Assembly (NCBI GenBank): GCA_902788605.1
Contig: CADAKX010000018.1
Location: 1 to 52,179 of the forward strand
Origin: an uncultured Prevotellaceae bacterium
Lineage (GTDB): Bacteria > Bacteroidota > Bacteroidia > Bacteroidales > Bacteroidaceae
Length of the DNA stretch: 52,179 nucleotides
Direction of reading: 5' to 3'
Translations under genes and position numbers: made by a program
Part shown: in pieces, positions 16,829 to 26,484 of the stretch
How the letters are laid out: each line of letters starts with the position of its first letter
How positions within the stretch are numbered: the first letter of the stretch is position 1
The notes under the pieces: generated by a model
Database searches by the model: none
What the model was told of the DNA's origin: nothing
Seen by the model: the letters and a program-made list of their open reading frames with translations, nothing else

Positions 16829-17623
16829 ATGACAACAACATTACTCATTTCCACATACAACTTTCCTGTAGCACTAAACCTGTGTTTAGAGAGCATCACC
16901 CGTCAGATTGTACAGCCTGACGAAGTCATCATTGCCGATGATGGTTCTGGCAAGGAGACTCAGAAACTGGTAGAAGAATGGCGCCTGAGACTCACGATGC
17001 CCGTGAAGTATGTCTGGCAGGAGGACAACGGCTTCCGACTCTCAGAGATTCGCAACAAGGCACTGGCAGTGGCCACTGGCGACTATATCATCCAGATTGA
17101 TGGCGACATCATCATGGAGCGCCATTTCATCAAGGATCACCTGCGCTATGCGAAGCCTGACCATTTTGTTTGTGGCAGCAGAAGTCGTATTACAGAAGAT
17201 TATACCAACAGACTGAAGCGTGGAAAGAAGTACAAGTTCTCTTTCTTCCGTCCTGGCTTGTTCGACCGTATGAATGCGCTGAGATTCAGAAGACTGACCC
17301 CTCTTTTCTATGACTATGACCACCTGAGAGGCTGCAACATGGCCTACTGGCGTAAAGATGTATTGGAAATCAATGGATTCGATGAAACCATTGCCTCATA
17401 CGGCTATGAAGATGAGGATGTGCAGGAACGACTGAAGCGTATCGGCAAGAAGAAGTTGTTTGTCAAGTTCATGTGCATTGAGTATCATGTATGGCACCCA
17501 GAGCATCCAACCAAAAAGAATCTGGCAGAGACACGCAAGCTCATTGATCACAACAACAAGTTGAACCTCATTCGCTCGCCCAAAGGCATTGACAGCCATC
17601 TGAACGAGAATAATCTCAGATAA
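16829..17623 (+). CDS. family 2 glycosyltransferase with galactosyltransferase-type C-terminal domain
   Basis: A 264-residue GT-A enzyme. N-terminal MTTTLLISTYNFPVALNLCL, metal-binding QIDGDII near residue 92, and a C-terminal segment GCNMAYWRKDVLEINGFDE...GYEDEDVQERL typical of the Glyco_transf_7C domain of chondroitin/beta-galactosyl polymerase-like enzymes. The frame extends upstream to 16766, but that extension runs through the promoter box, so ATG 16829 is chosen. Cytoplasmic; donor and acceptor not readable. It converges on the sulfatase-fold gene at 17634. Confidence 0.88.
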   Translation: MTTTLLISTYNFPVALNLCLESITRQIVQPDEVIIADDGSGKETQKLVEEWRLRLTMPVKYVWQEDNGFRLSEIRNKALAVATGDYIIQIDGDIIMERHFIKDHLRYAKPDHFVCGSRSRITEDYTNRLKRGKKYKFSFFRPGLFDRMNALRFRRLTPLFYDYDHLRGCNMAYWRKDVLEINGFDETIASYGYEDEDVQERLKRIGKKKLFVKFMCIEYHVWHPEHPTKKNLAETRKLIDHNNKLNLIRSPKGIDSHLNENNLR

Positions 17624-17633
17624 GTTTTTAAGT

Positions 17634-19595
17634 TTACTTTTGAGGCAACAACCTATTCTCCGTCATTCGCTCCATATACTGCTGAATGATGGCCTTTAAC
17701 TCGCGCTCCATCTGCTGCTGGACAGGCACCTTCCCTATCAGGTTGTGCTTCATCAACGTATCATCGAGGGCATAGATTGCACGCGTCTCACGACCATCAA
17801 ACTGGATGACATAGCCATACTTCACATACTGATAGATACCATTCAGATAGTTCACCGCCCACGTCTTGTCGGCAGGTGTGTGGAGCAGGTCAATGCCAAA
17901 CGACAGATAAGGCTCATCATAGCCCAGATGACCAAGAATCGTCGGCATGATATCGGTCTGCTGAGCAATGGCATCCACCATACCACTTCCCATCTCGCCA
18001 GAGGGGTCATAGAAGATGACTGGCGAGCAGAAGCCTCCCAGGTCTGTCTTATACTCTGGCAGTTTGGTCATATTCGTATGGTCACTGGTAATGACAAAGA
18101 TGGTGTTCTTAAACCACGACTGTTTCTGGGCCGATGCAAAGAAATGCTGCAGGGCCATGTCGGTATAGCGGATGACTGGATAGATAGGCATCTCTGGATC
18201 CTCTTCTGGGAACTGCTTCTTATAGGCATCAGGCACACGGAAGGGATGATGGCTCGACAGGGTGAAGAGGGCGGTCATAAAGGGTTCCTTCATCTCTGTC
18301 ATCTTCTGGCAATAGTACTGCATGAAAGGCTCGTCGCTGATGCCCCACCAACCATCAAAGTCGGCATCACCTCGAGTACGCGGATCGCTGTTGAAGTCCT
18401 CACGACCATAATACTCCTGGAACTTGGTGGCACGTGCAAAGGCCATAAAGCCCATGGAACCACGCTCTGCACCATGAAAGAAAGCAGTCTCATAGCCCTT
18501 TTTGTTCAGACAGTCGGCCAGTCCACTGACATCATTGACAGAATAGGGCGACAGGAAGAAGGGCTCTACGAACATGGGGATGGACGAGAGGATAGATGGC
18601 ATACCATCAATCGACTTACGCCCATTGCAATAGCTGTGGGTGAAGGTCAACGCACCGTTGGCCAAGAGTGAATCTGTAAAGGGCGTATAGCCTTTGTAGC
18701 CTGGCACATGGCGGTTATAGGTGCCAATATACTCTCGACCAAAGCTCTCGATGATAATCACCACCACATTCTTTTTCTTGAAAGCAGAATCGCCCTGACA
18801 ACCAGCGTGGATAGGCGTATAGAGGGCTTCCATCTCTTTCTTATCCTGATAATAGGTAATCACCTCAAAATTGTTCTTGCCGATAGTACGTATCAGAGCA
18901 AAAGGTGTATTGAGGACCAGCCCCACTTCCGTAGGACGGTCACAGAAGTTATTGGCATTTGAAATCGTGATAGGACGGATGTCTCGTGTCCATCCACCTC
19001 GCATGCCTGCCACACAGAAAGGCACGAAGGCCAACAGCGACAAGGTGATGGTGAGATAGTAGGGCAAGAGACGTGACTTCTTCGTCATCGGCTTTTGGGG
19101 TGAGACATACAGTTTCCACAGTCCCCAACCTATCAAGGCTGCCAATAGGAAGAAATACCAATGGCTGATGGCCTCGGTCAGAAAAATGCCTCCCAGGTTG
19201 TTCTCGTTCTCAAACTCCTGAAAGATGGTGGTGGTGGTGCGTCGCATGCTATAACGGAAATAGACACAATCGCCCAAGTTCAAGGCCAGTGTCAGGATAT
19301 TGACGACCACAAATACCCAGCGACACACGCGCTGATAGGTGGCTGTCTCCTTCTTATGCAAGGGGAACAACACCATCAACACCCACAGGGCATTGGTATA
19401 GAGAATCGCAGAGGTGTCAAACGTCAGTCCCCCCCCCAGAATCTCCAGGAAATGACTCCACGTGAGGCTGTCGGCAAAGAGATTCCAGTTCTCAAAAAGA
19501 AAGGCCATGCGGGCTATGAAATAAACCACATAGACCAGAAACAAATTACAGACAACAGCACCTAACGGTCTCAAGAACTTGATATAGTTTTTCAT
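17634..19595 (-). CDS. LTA synthase-like membrane sulfatase/phosphotransferase
   Basis: A 653-residue integral membrane protein of the alkaline phosphatase superfamily. About five membrane segments fill residues 10-180; a large periplasmic catalytic domain starts near residue 250. Metal and nucleophile sites are visible: VVVIIIESFGREY, nucleophile region NGRKSIDGMPSILSSIP (Ser where Thr is common), and ITSDHTNM near the end. Family members move phosphoglycerol or phosphoethanolamine from phospholipid onto glycolipids; here LPS is the likely acceptor. The frame extends to 19814, but the promoter box at 19629 lies inside that extension, so ATG 19595 (MKNYIKFLRPLG) is chosen. Confidence 0.85.
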   Translation of the reverse strand: MKNYIKFLRPLGAVVCNLFLVYVVYFIARMAFLFENWNLFADSLTWSHFLEILGGGLTFDTSAILYTNALWVLMVLFPLHKKETATYQRVCRWVFVVVNILTLALNLGDCVYFRYSMRRTTTTIFQEFENENNLGGIFLTEAISHWYFFLLAALIGWGLWKLYVSPQKPMTKKSRLLPYYLTITLSLLAFVPFCVAGMRGGWTRDIRPITISNANNFCDRPTEVGLVLNTPFALIRTIGKNNFEVITYYQDKKEMEALYTPIHAGCQGDSAFKKKNVVVIIIESFGREYIGTYNRHVPGYKGYTPFTDSLLANGALTFTHSYCNGRKSIDGMPSILSSIPMFVEPFFLSPYSVNDVSGLADCLNKKGYETAFFHGAERGSMGFMAFARATKFQEYYGREDFNSDPRTRGDADFDGWWGISDEPFMQYYCQKMTEMKEPFMTALFTLSSHHPFRVPDAYKKQFPEEDPEMPIYPVIRYTDMALQHFFASAQKQSWFKNTIFVITSDHTNMTKLPEYKTDLGGFCSPVIFYDPSGEMGSGMVDAIAQQTDIMPTILGHLGYDEPYLSFGIDLLHTPADKTWAVNYLNGIYQYVKYGYVIQFDGRETRAIYALDDTLMKHNLIGKVPVQQQMERELKAIIQQYMERMTENRLLPQK

Positions 19596-19628
19596 CTCTA
19601 TCTTTACTATCTTTTCAAAGTTGGAGGA

Positions 19629-19636
19629 CAAAGGTA
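19629..19636 (-). promoter_or_regulatory. -7 box of the LTA synthase-like gene
   Basis: On the minus strand TACCTTTG matches TAnnTTTG, 34 bases before ATG 19595. Confidence 0.65.
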
Positions 19637-19793
19637 CGAAATAACGAGTGAAATGCAAAAGAAAAGCTCGATTTTCTTTGCATTTCCGAGTGTAAGTACC
19701 TTCGGCAAAGCCAAAGATAGGAAATAAATCATAAAAGGAGCCTAATTTCTCAAAAATACTATGCTTCTTGAGACCGTTTTCATGTTTTTTTTC

Positions 19794-19801
19794 TAATTTT
19801 G
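19794..19801 (+). promoter_or_regulatory. -7 box of the YejM-like gene, probably leaderless
   Basis: TAATTTTG followed by C; the ATG at 19807 is six bases after the box, so transcription would start almost at the ATG. Confidence 0.65.
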
Positions 19802-19806
19802 CACGC

Positions 19807-21642
19807 ATGAACATACTGAAGAAAGGTTTTACCTATTACGTTTTAGCCACAGTTTTCACATCTCTCATCTTGATGTTCTACATCAAAGGCGATGTCATCG
19901 TGCCTATGCTCGACCTGAGTGGCTGGATATTTTTTGTGACTTCCTGCATATCACATTCTGCCATTCTGCTTCTGGCACTTTGGCTCATCTTCTTCCTTCC
20001 ACTGGCGTTACTCAAAAAGGAACGCTGGGCCGTGGGACTCTTTGTTGGCGCTGTCAGCATCCTGGCAACAATGGCCTTCATCAATATGCAGGTCTATAAG
20101 ATCTACCGCTTCCATATCAACGGTTTCATCATCAACATGATCACCGGCCCTAATGCGGGCGACATCTTTGACTTCTCGCCCTATCTCTATCTCACGGAAG
20201 GCCTCTCTCTGTTGATAGTGATAGGCATCTGTATCGCCCTGTGGCCTGCTGCTAAATGGTTTTCACAGCGCATCAGGAAGAAAGGCGTTACCATCTTGAT
20301 TGCCACCCTCGTCGGCATCACTCTGATTGCCAATGGCATTCATGTCTATGGTTCCTTTGTGGCCAAGCCATCCATCCTGCAGAGTGTACGCCTGGTGCCA
20401 TATTACTTCCCCTTGTCTGCCAGTTCACTGATGGAGAGTCTTGGTGTGGAGCGCGAGGTGGTAGAGGTTTCTGGCATGAGTGGCGAAGGCGAGATGCGCT
20501 ATCCGCTGCATCCTCTTCAGAAACAGGACAGCACCCAACTGGAACTGCCTAATATCGTCGTCATCCTCATCGACTCGTGGAGTCGTCAGTCCTTGACACC
20601 AGAGTGCATGCCCAACATGTGGCAACTGGCCCACGAGGAGCAGTGGTATAAGAATCATGTCAGTTGTGGCAATGGCACGTCCTTCTCGGTCTTTGGCATG
20701 TTTACCGGCCTGCAGCCTTACTACTGGACGGCTTATCAGTCGGCCAGACTGAGTCCCCTGCTCGTTGACCGACTGCTGGAGTTGGGCTATGACTTCCGTG
20801 TATATCCCAGTGCAGGTTTGCAGAGTCCGCCCTTCGACCGACTACTGTTCCAGCACGTGCCCAATCTGCGACTCGACACGCCCCTACCCACATCCTATGA
20901 GCGTGATTTGAGGATCAAAGACGACTTCATCGCTGATATGCCTCAGCTAAAGGCACAGAAGCGCCCGTTCTTCACCTTTATCTTCTTCGACCTGCTCCAT
21001 GCCTACAGTCTGCCCAAGGAACTGCTGAACCGCTTCCAGCCCTCATGGGAATATGGTCGTTTCGACGAACTGCACAACGATATGGACCCCACACCTTTCT
21101 GGAATCTGTATCGCAACTCGGCCTATCAGACCGACAAGATGGTTCATGAGGTCATCACAAACTTGAAGAAACAGGGACTCTACGACAACTCACTGGTGTT
21201 CATCACGGGTGACCACGCTCAGGAGTACAATGAGAACCATAAGAACTACTGGGGCCACAACTCCAACTTCTCGCAGTATCAGATTGGCGTGCCACTCATT
21301 GTCCATCAGCCAGACCACGACACAACGGCTGTCTATACCCATCGCACCACGCACTACGACTTTGTGCCAACCATCATGCACAACTACCTGGGCATCAAGA
21401 ATCCATTGGAAGACTATACGGCAGGACGCCTGCTGAGCGACAAGACGCCCCGTCTATGGCATTTCGTGGGCAACGAACTGCGCTATGCTTTCATCGTAGA
21501 AGGTGATACCATCCTCACCAAAGAAGGTGCCGGATATATAGAGGTGACCGACAGCAAGTTAAACCCCGTGGACAACTATCGCATTCGTCCCAAGGAGTTC
21601 GACAAAGCTATCAAGGACCTGAACAGGTTCTTTAATCAATAA
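19807..21642 (+). CDS. YejM/PbgA-like membrane sulfatase-fold protein
   Basis: A 611-residue inner-membrane protein with five membrane segments (residues of about 8-190), then a periplasmic alkaline-phosphatase-superfamily domain ([56 protein letters not shown]). The order and the [12 protein letters not shown] segment resemble YejM/PbgA, which in enterobacteria controls LPS synthesis through LpxC turnover; the Thr of the nucleophile site is kept, so this one could also be catalytic. Bacteroidetes lack the LapB pathway as far as known, so its role here is open. It overlaps the convergent aminotransferase by seven bases. Confidence 0.82.
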   Translation: MNILKKGFTYYVLATVFTSLILMFYIKGDVIVPMLDLSGWIFFVTSCISHSAILLLALWLIFFLPLALLKKERWAVGLFVGAVSILATMAFINMQVYKIYRFHINGFIINMITGPNAGDIFDFSPYLYLTEGLSLLIVIGICIALWPAAKWFSQRIRKKGVTILIATLVGITLIANGIHVYGSFVAKPSILQSVRLVPYYFPLSASSLMESLGVEREVVEVSGMSGEGEMRYPLHPLQKQDSTQLELPNIVVILIDSWSRQSLTPECMPNMWQLAHEEQWYKNHVSCGNGTSFSVFGMFTGLQPYYWTAYQSARLSPLLVDRLLELGYDFRVYPSAGLQSPPFDRLLFQHVPNLRLDTPLPTSYERDLRIKDDFIADMPQLKAQKRPFFTFIFFDLLHAYSLPKELLNRFQPSWEYGRFDELHNDMDPTPFWNLYRNSAYQTDKMVHEVITNLKKQGLYDNSLVFITGDHAQEYNENHKNYWGHNSNFSQYQIGVPLIVHQPDHDTTAVYTHRTTHYDFVPTIMHNYLGIKNPLEDYTAGRLLSDKTPRLWHFVGNELRYAFIVEGDTILTKEGAGYIEVTDSKLNPVDNYRIRPKEFDKAIKDLNRFFNQ

Positions 21643-22739
21643 GCATTGATGATTCTTACCACTTCCTGGGCCTCCTCTTGTGTCATTGCCTGACTCATGG
21701 GGAGGCTCAGTTCTTGTTGATGAATCTGCTCTGTTATAGGCAGAGACAAATGGTTCCACTGACTATAACATTCCTGCTTGTGGGGCGGAATGGGATAATG
21801 GATGATGGTCTGAACACCATGTTGCTCCAGATAAGCCTGAAGGCTGTCACGCTGATCACAGAGCACAGGATAGATATGATACACATTCTGCTGATCTCCC
21901 AAACGAGCAAGCAAGGTTATCTTTGGATTCTTAATGCCCTCATCGTAAATCTTTGCGATGGCCTTGCGATGCTCATTATCCTTATCCAGATACTTCAACT
22001 TCACATCAAGCACAGCTGCCTGTATCTCGTCCAGACGACTGTTGCGCCCCGTGTACTTAAAGACATACTTCCGCTGACTGCCATAGTTTGCCAACGCACG
22101 AATGGTGTCTGCCACGACCTTGTCATTACACGTCACAGCACCACCATCGCCCAGTGCACCCAAGTTCTTTCCGGGATAAAAACTATGACCCGCTGCATCG
22201 CCCAAGGAGCCAGTCCTGCGCCCATCAGCAAAGCAGCAACCATGCGCCTGGGCATTATCCTCCACCAGCTTCAGATTGTACTTCTTGCAAAGACGGCCAA
22301 TCTCGTCGGTATAGGCACAACGACCATAGAGGTGTACCAACAGGATAGAGCGAGTACGCGAGGTGATATGCGACTCTATCAGACGATCATCAATCTCGAG
22401 TGTATCCAGTCGTGGCTCCACGAGCACAGGCACCAGTCCATTCTCTGTCAACGCCAGGATAGAGGCAATATAGGTATTTGCTGGCACGATGACCTCATCG
22501 CCAGGCTGCATCACGCCCAGTTCGATATAGGCACGATAAATCCATATCAGCGCATCCAGTCCATTGGCCACGCCCACACAATGCTGCGTGCCAATATACT
22601 TGGCATAATTCTCCTCGAAGCGTTTCACCTCTGCACCCTGCAGATACCACCCCGAGTTAACTACCCGTTGCACAGCCTCACTGATTTCAGCACCATGAAG
22701 AGCCGTGACATCTTTTAAGGATAGAAATGGAATCATCAT
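21636..22739 (-). CDS. FdtB/QdtB-type sugar nucleotide aminotransferase
   Basis: A 367-residue PLP-dependent DegT/DnrJ family enzyme. It has the family opening ([21 protein letters not shown]), VEDNAQAHG, and the Schiff-base lysine in [16 protein letters not shown]. That last motif is characteristic of transaminases making dTDP-3-amino-3,6-dideoxyhexoses, which suggests such a product. The partner ketoisomerase (FdtA/QdtA) and N-acetyltransferase are not in the window. Two adjacent ATGs (22739, 22736) are possible starts. Confidence 0.88.
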   Translation of the reverse strand: MMIPFLSLKDVTALHGAEISEAVQRVVNSGWYLQGAEVKRFEENYAKYIGTQHCVGVANGLDALIWIYRAYIELGVMQPGDEVIVPANTYIASILALTENGLVPVLVEPRLDTLEIDDRLIESHITSRTRSILLVHLYGRCAYTDEIGRLCKKYNLKLVEDNAQAHGCCFADGRRTGSLGDAAGHSFYPGKNLGALGDGGAVTCNDKVVADTIRALANYGSQRKYVFKYTGRNSRLDEIQAAVLDVKLKYLDKDNEHRKAIAKIYDEGIKNPKITLLARLGDQQNVYHIYPVLCDQRDSLQAYLEQHGVQTIIHYPIPPHKQECYSQWNHLSLPITEQIHQQELSLPMSQAMTQEEAQEVVRIINAY

Positions 22740-22754
22740 TCTCGATTATTGATG

Positions 22755-22762
22755 CAAAGTTA
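22755..22762 (-). promoter_or_regulatory. -7 box of the FdtB-like gene
   Basis: On the minus strand TAACTTTG matches TAnnTTTG, 16 bases before the start codon. It gives this gene a promoter separate from the upstream sulfatase-fold gene. Confidence 0.7.
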
Positions 22763-22787
22763 CTAAATTGTCTTATTCAAGCACCAC

Positions 22788-24578
22788 TCACCTGTTTAGC
22801 AAGTCGGTAGTCGTCAACTGTATCATAGCCTTATCCAGGCGTTCCAGTCGCTCGGCATCAGGACTCTCGTTGATAGTCAGTTTCTTCAAGTCAAAGTCGT
22901 AGAGCACATGACCTGTGGAATCACAGATCCACTGGACATTATTGAAATTATGAACCACCGTTGGAGCCGTATAGGTCTCTGACAGTACATCCCTGCTGAA
23001 GGTGAAGTCATCGTGATTCAGATGCAACTGACCAAACAAGGTGGCAGGCAGGTCGCTCTGGTTACACAGTACATCGATGACACGTGGCTGTCGGACAGCT
23101 CCACCCAGCCACAGCATGGGAATATGGTTCATCTGCAAAGGCGTCATATGATCAATTTTTCCATGTACGATGCCATGGTCAGAGGTAACGACAATCAGCA
23201 GATTCTTCCACTGGGGCGTTGCCTTGAGTTTGCTGACGAAATCATACAGGCAGTCATCCAGATAGGCAAAGGAATTCTCCACCTCGTCGTCCAACTTCTT
23301 CACAGGCACATCCCAGGGCTCATGACTGGAGAGTGTGCTGTAGCCCCACAGATGACGATGTTTGTCATCAGCCTGACTGATCCACTGGTAAACAGTAGCA
23401 AAAGTGATATCGTCACGCACGCCCCACTGACTAGTACGCTGCTCACTCAACGGATAGTCATTCATGCTCGTCAGTGTCTCCCAGCCTGTTGCAATCATAT
23501 ACGACCGCATATTGGTGAAATTGATGTCGCCACCATAGAGATAATGGGTGTCATACCCCTGCTGACGCAAGGTCTTGGCAATACCAGCCATCGCAGCACT
23601 TTTATCTGTCATCTTCATCACCGAGAGATTCGGGAACGATGGATAGCCGCTCAATGCACAAACAGTACCTCTGTCCGTACGCCATGAGTTGGCAAAGCAC
23701 TGACTGAAATAGACACCCTCCTTCTTCAATTCCTGCAGATGGGGCATCACCGTCTCAAACTGTTCACCTGCGCCCTCCATCAGGATGACGAGGATATCCG
23801 GACGGTCTGTGTTGAGCAAGGTGTCGCGATGCACACTCGCTGTGGTATAAACGCCTTGCGTCATCTTCTCACACTCCTCTGCGTCAAAGAACTGATACTC
23901 CGTGAGGTCATCCAACTGGTGACTCATGGTATAGAAGAAGCTGAATATGGGATTGACAGCCGCGTGATTCAAAAACTGATTCTGAGAATAATAGACCTGG
24001 CCTGTATTGGTGGTCGACTCTCCCAGTCCCCCACGGATACCAATGACCATCAGGGGCATCATCAGGATATAGATTGCTTGTTCTAACCAACTGCCACGCT
24101 TACATACTGGCATACCCGCCCATTTGTCATAAGCCTTATATACCAAGAAGCCAGACATGGCAAGAAAGAACAGGAGTGCCGTCAGCAAACCTGCTTTCAA
24201 ACTTGCAAAGACCTCTTTAGGCGTCTCCAGATACGACAACCATGCGGCGTCGAGCTTGAAATGCCAGAACTTATACATGAGGGTATCGGAAACGAAAGCC
24301 AGGGCAAAGGCTACGGCAATGAAGATATAATAAGACTTGAAGAGCTTTTGGGGCAGATTCACCCACATACCTACCATCGTCATCAAGAATGGCAGAATAA
24401 AGAAATAGAGCGCCGTTGAAAGGTCCAGGCTCATTCCATGCCGCCATACTGCCAGCATGTCGCCCATCGTATAGGTGGTCTGAGCATGATTAAAAAGCAT
24501 AAACACCCATTTGGCAATCAGAAATATCAAGACTGTCAACAGGTAGAACCTTATGAGATATGATAATCGCTTCTTCAT
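22788..24578 (-). CDS. LTA synthase-like membrane sulfatase/phosphotransferase
   Basis: A 596-residue inner-membrane protein with five membrane segments in residues of about 5-170, followed by a periplasmic domain with DILVILMEGAGEQFE, nucleophile region SWRTDRGTVCALSGYPSFPN (Thr), SSHEPWDVP and VTSDHGIVHG. Likely a phosphoethanolamine or phosphoglycerol transferase on LPS or a glycolipid. This is the third protein of this superfamily within 7 kb; the three are only distantly alike. The start at ATG 24578 (MKKRLSYLIRFYLLT) puts the membrane segment right after a positive N-terminus; an ATG at 24608 is also in frame. It lies 40 bases behind the MsbA-like exporter. Confidence 0.83.
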   Translation of the reverse strand: MKKRLSYLIRFYLLTVLIFLIAKWVFMLFNHAQTTYTMGDMLAVWRHGMSLDLSTALYFFILPFLMTMVGMWVNLPQKLFKSYYIFIAVAFALAFVSDTLMYKFWHFKLDAAWLSYLETPKEVFASLKAGLLTALLFFLAMSGFLVYKAYDKWAGMPVCKRGSWLEQAIYILMMPLMVIGIRGGLGESTTNTGQVYYSQNQFLNHAAVNPIFSFFYTMSHQLDDLTEYQFFDAEECEKMTQGVYTTASVHRDTLLNTDRPDILVILMEGAGEQFETVMPHLQELKKEGVYFSQCFANSWRTDRGTVCALSGYPSFPNLSVMKMTDKSAAMAGIAKTLRQQGYDTHYLYGGDINFTNMRSYMIATGWETLTSMNDYPLSEQRTSQWGVRDDITFATVYQWISQADDKHRHLWGYSTLSSHEPWDVPVKKLDDEVENSFAYLDDCLYDFVSKLKATPQWKNLLIVVTSDHGIVHGKIDHMTPLQMNHIPMLWLGGAVRQPRVIDVLCNQSDLPATLFGQLHLNHDDFTFSRDVLSETYTAPTVVHNFNNVQWICDSTGHVLYDFDLKKLTINESPDAERLERLDKAMIQLTTTDLLNR

Positions 24579-24618
24579 GCTATAGTGGCCCAATTCTTCA
24601 CTCTTCAATTATCCTTTT

Positions 24619-26448
24619 TTAAAGGCTCTGCATGTCATTGAGTTTCTTGTAATAGCCATCGATGTTGAGCAGTTCATCATGTGTGCCACGCTCCACAATC
24701 TGGCCTTCATGCAGCACCAATATCTCGTCGGCATTCTTGATGGTCGACAGACGGTGGGCAATGGCCACAGTCGTGCGTGTCTTCATCAGTCGCTCCAGCG
24801 CATCCTGCACCAGTCGCTCACTCTCTGTATCCAGCGCCGAGGTGGCCTCATCAAGAATCAGAATGGGCGGGTTCTTCAGGATAGCACGGGCAATGCTGAC
24901 ACGCTGACGCTGACCACCCGACAATCGTCCGCCACGATCACCGATATTCGTCTCAAACTGCTGTTCCGACTGCATGATAAATTCATAGGCATTGGCAATC
25001 TTGGCAGCCTCGGCAATCTGCTCGTCTGTAGCATTGTCCACGCCAAACGAGATATTATTTCGGAAAGTATCATTAAACAGGATAGCCTCCTGGTTGACGT
25101 TACCAATCAACTGGCGCAAGTCGTGAATACCCAAGTCCTTCACGTTGATGCCGTCAATGAGCACCTCACCCTCCTGTACGTCATAATAGCGGGGAATCAG
25201 GTCGACCATCGTTGACTTTCCACTACCCGACTGTCCCACAATGGCAATGGTCTTACCCTTAGGGATAATCAGGTTGATATCCTTCAGCACCCATTGTTCG
25301 CCATAGCGGAACGACACATGGCGGAACTCAATCTGATGCTCAAACGAAGCGATGTGCTTGGGATTCTCCACCTCTTTAATGGTATTCTCAGCCAACAGGA
25401 TCTTATCGATACGTTCCATTGACGCCAAACCCTTGGGGATGCTATAACTGGCCTTCGAGAATTCCTTCAGAGGGTTGATGATTGAATAGAGAATCACCAT
25501 ATAGTAGATGAACGTAGGACCCGTGATGGTCTGATTGTTCAGCACCAGCATACCACCGAACCACAGCACGATGACAATCATCACCGTACCCAGGAACTCA
25601 CTCATGGGATGGGCTGACGACTGGCGGATATTCACCTTCATCAGATGCGAGCGATAGGAAGAGTTGGTCTGGTCAAAACGACGGTCCATCTTCTCCTCGG
25701 CACAGAAGGCCTTGATGATGCGCAGGCCACCCAGTGTCTCCTCCACCTGACTCATCGTGTCGCTCCACAGACTCTGAGCCTTGGCAGAGTCCTGCTTCAG
25801 CTTACGACCTACCAATCCCATAAACCATCCCATCACAGGCACGATGACCAGTGTGAAGGTGGTCAACTGCCACGATACAAACAACATCGTAGAGAAATAG
25901 GCAATGATGAGGACTGGGTTCTTGAACAGCATCTCGAGAGACGCCATGATGGAGTTCTCTACCTCCAGCACATCACCACTCATGCGTGCAATGATATCAC
26001 CTTTGCGCTCTTCAGAGAAGAAACCCAATGGCAGCGACGTGATCTTCTTGTATAACTGGTTACGTATATCGCGCACCACACCTGTACGAATGGGCACGAT
26101 ACATGCCGAGGTGAGGAAATAAGCACCTGTCTTCAGGAAGGTGGTAACTGCCAGGAACAAGCCAATGAGCAACAGCGTGGTGGTTGGTCCATAGTCTGTA
26201 ATCAACCCGTTGACATAATAGTTCAGGTTGTTCATCAGCACCCCCTGCACATTACTCCAGTCCCATGCCATCACGTGGGTGGCAGTCTCCGTATCTCCCG
26301 TCTGAAACAAAATCTGCAGGATAGGTATCAATGCAGCAAACGAAAAGATATTCAGCACGGCCGACAGGATATTAAAGAACACCGACAGGGCCAGATACTT
26401 TTTATAGGGAGGTACGAAGCGCCTCAACACGCGCAAAAATTCTTTCAT
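24619..26448 (-). CDS. MsbA-like ABC exporter, permease fused to ATPase
   Basis: A 609-residue half-transporter with a six-segment membrane domain (residues of about 1-330) and a C-terminal ATPase: Walker A GQSGSGKSTM, signature LSGGQRQRVSIARA, Walker B ILILDEATSALD and the H-loop AIAHRLST. This layout is that of MsbA, which flips lipid A-core across the inner membrane, and the surrounding LPS-type genes support that. It starts 36 bases after miaB on the same strand with no promoter box between, so it is probably in the miaB transcript. Export of another lipid or peptide remains possible. Confidence 0.85.
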   Translation of the reverse strand: MKEFLRVLRRFVPPYKKYLALSVFFNILSAVLNIFSFAALIPILQILFQTGDTETATHVMAWDWSNVQGVLMNNLNYYVNGLITDYGPTTTLLLIGLFLAVTTFLKTGAYFLTSACIVPIRTGVVRDIRNQLYKKITSLPLGFFSEERKGDIIARMSGDVLEVENSIMASLEMLFKNPVLIIAYFSTMLFVSWQLTTFTLVIVPVMGWFMGLVGRKLKQDSAKAQSLWSDTMSQVEETLGGLRIIKAFCAEEKMDRRFDQTNSSYRSHLMKVNIRQSSAHPMSEFLGTVMIVIVLWFGGMLVLNNQTITGPTFIYYMVILYSIINPLKEFSKASYSIPKGLASMERIDKILLAENTIKEVENPKHIASFEHQIEFRHVSFRYGEQWVLKDINLIIPKGKTIAIVGQSGSGKSTMVDLIPRYYDVQEGEVLIDGINVKDLGIHDLRQLIGNVNQEAILFNDTFRNNISFGVDNATDEQIAEAAKIANAYEFIMQSEQQFETNIGDRGGRLSGGQRQRVSIARAILKNPPILILDEATSALDTESERLVQDALERLMKTRTTVAIAHRLSTIKNADEILVLHEGQIVERGTHDELLNIDGYYKKLNDMQSL

Positions 26449-26484
26449 ATCTTTGTTGTTCGTTTATTCTTTGTCTGGCTCATC

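Noticed and set aside
17745-18671. long frames opposite the sulfatase-fold and other leftward genes
   Set aside because: They are reverse readings of well-supported genes, with no family motifs, and are shadows.
10774-24578. invertible promoters controlling the alternating envelope genes
   Set aside because: No inverted repeats flank the promoters examined and no site-specific recombinase gene is in the window.
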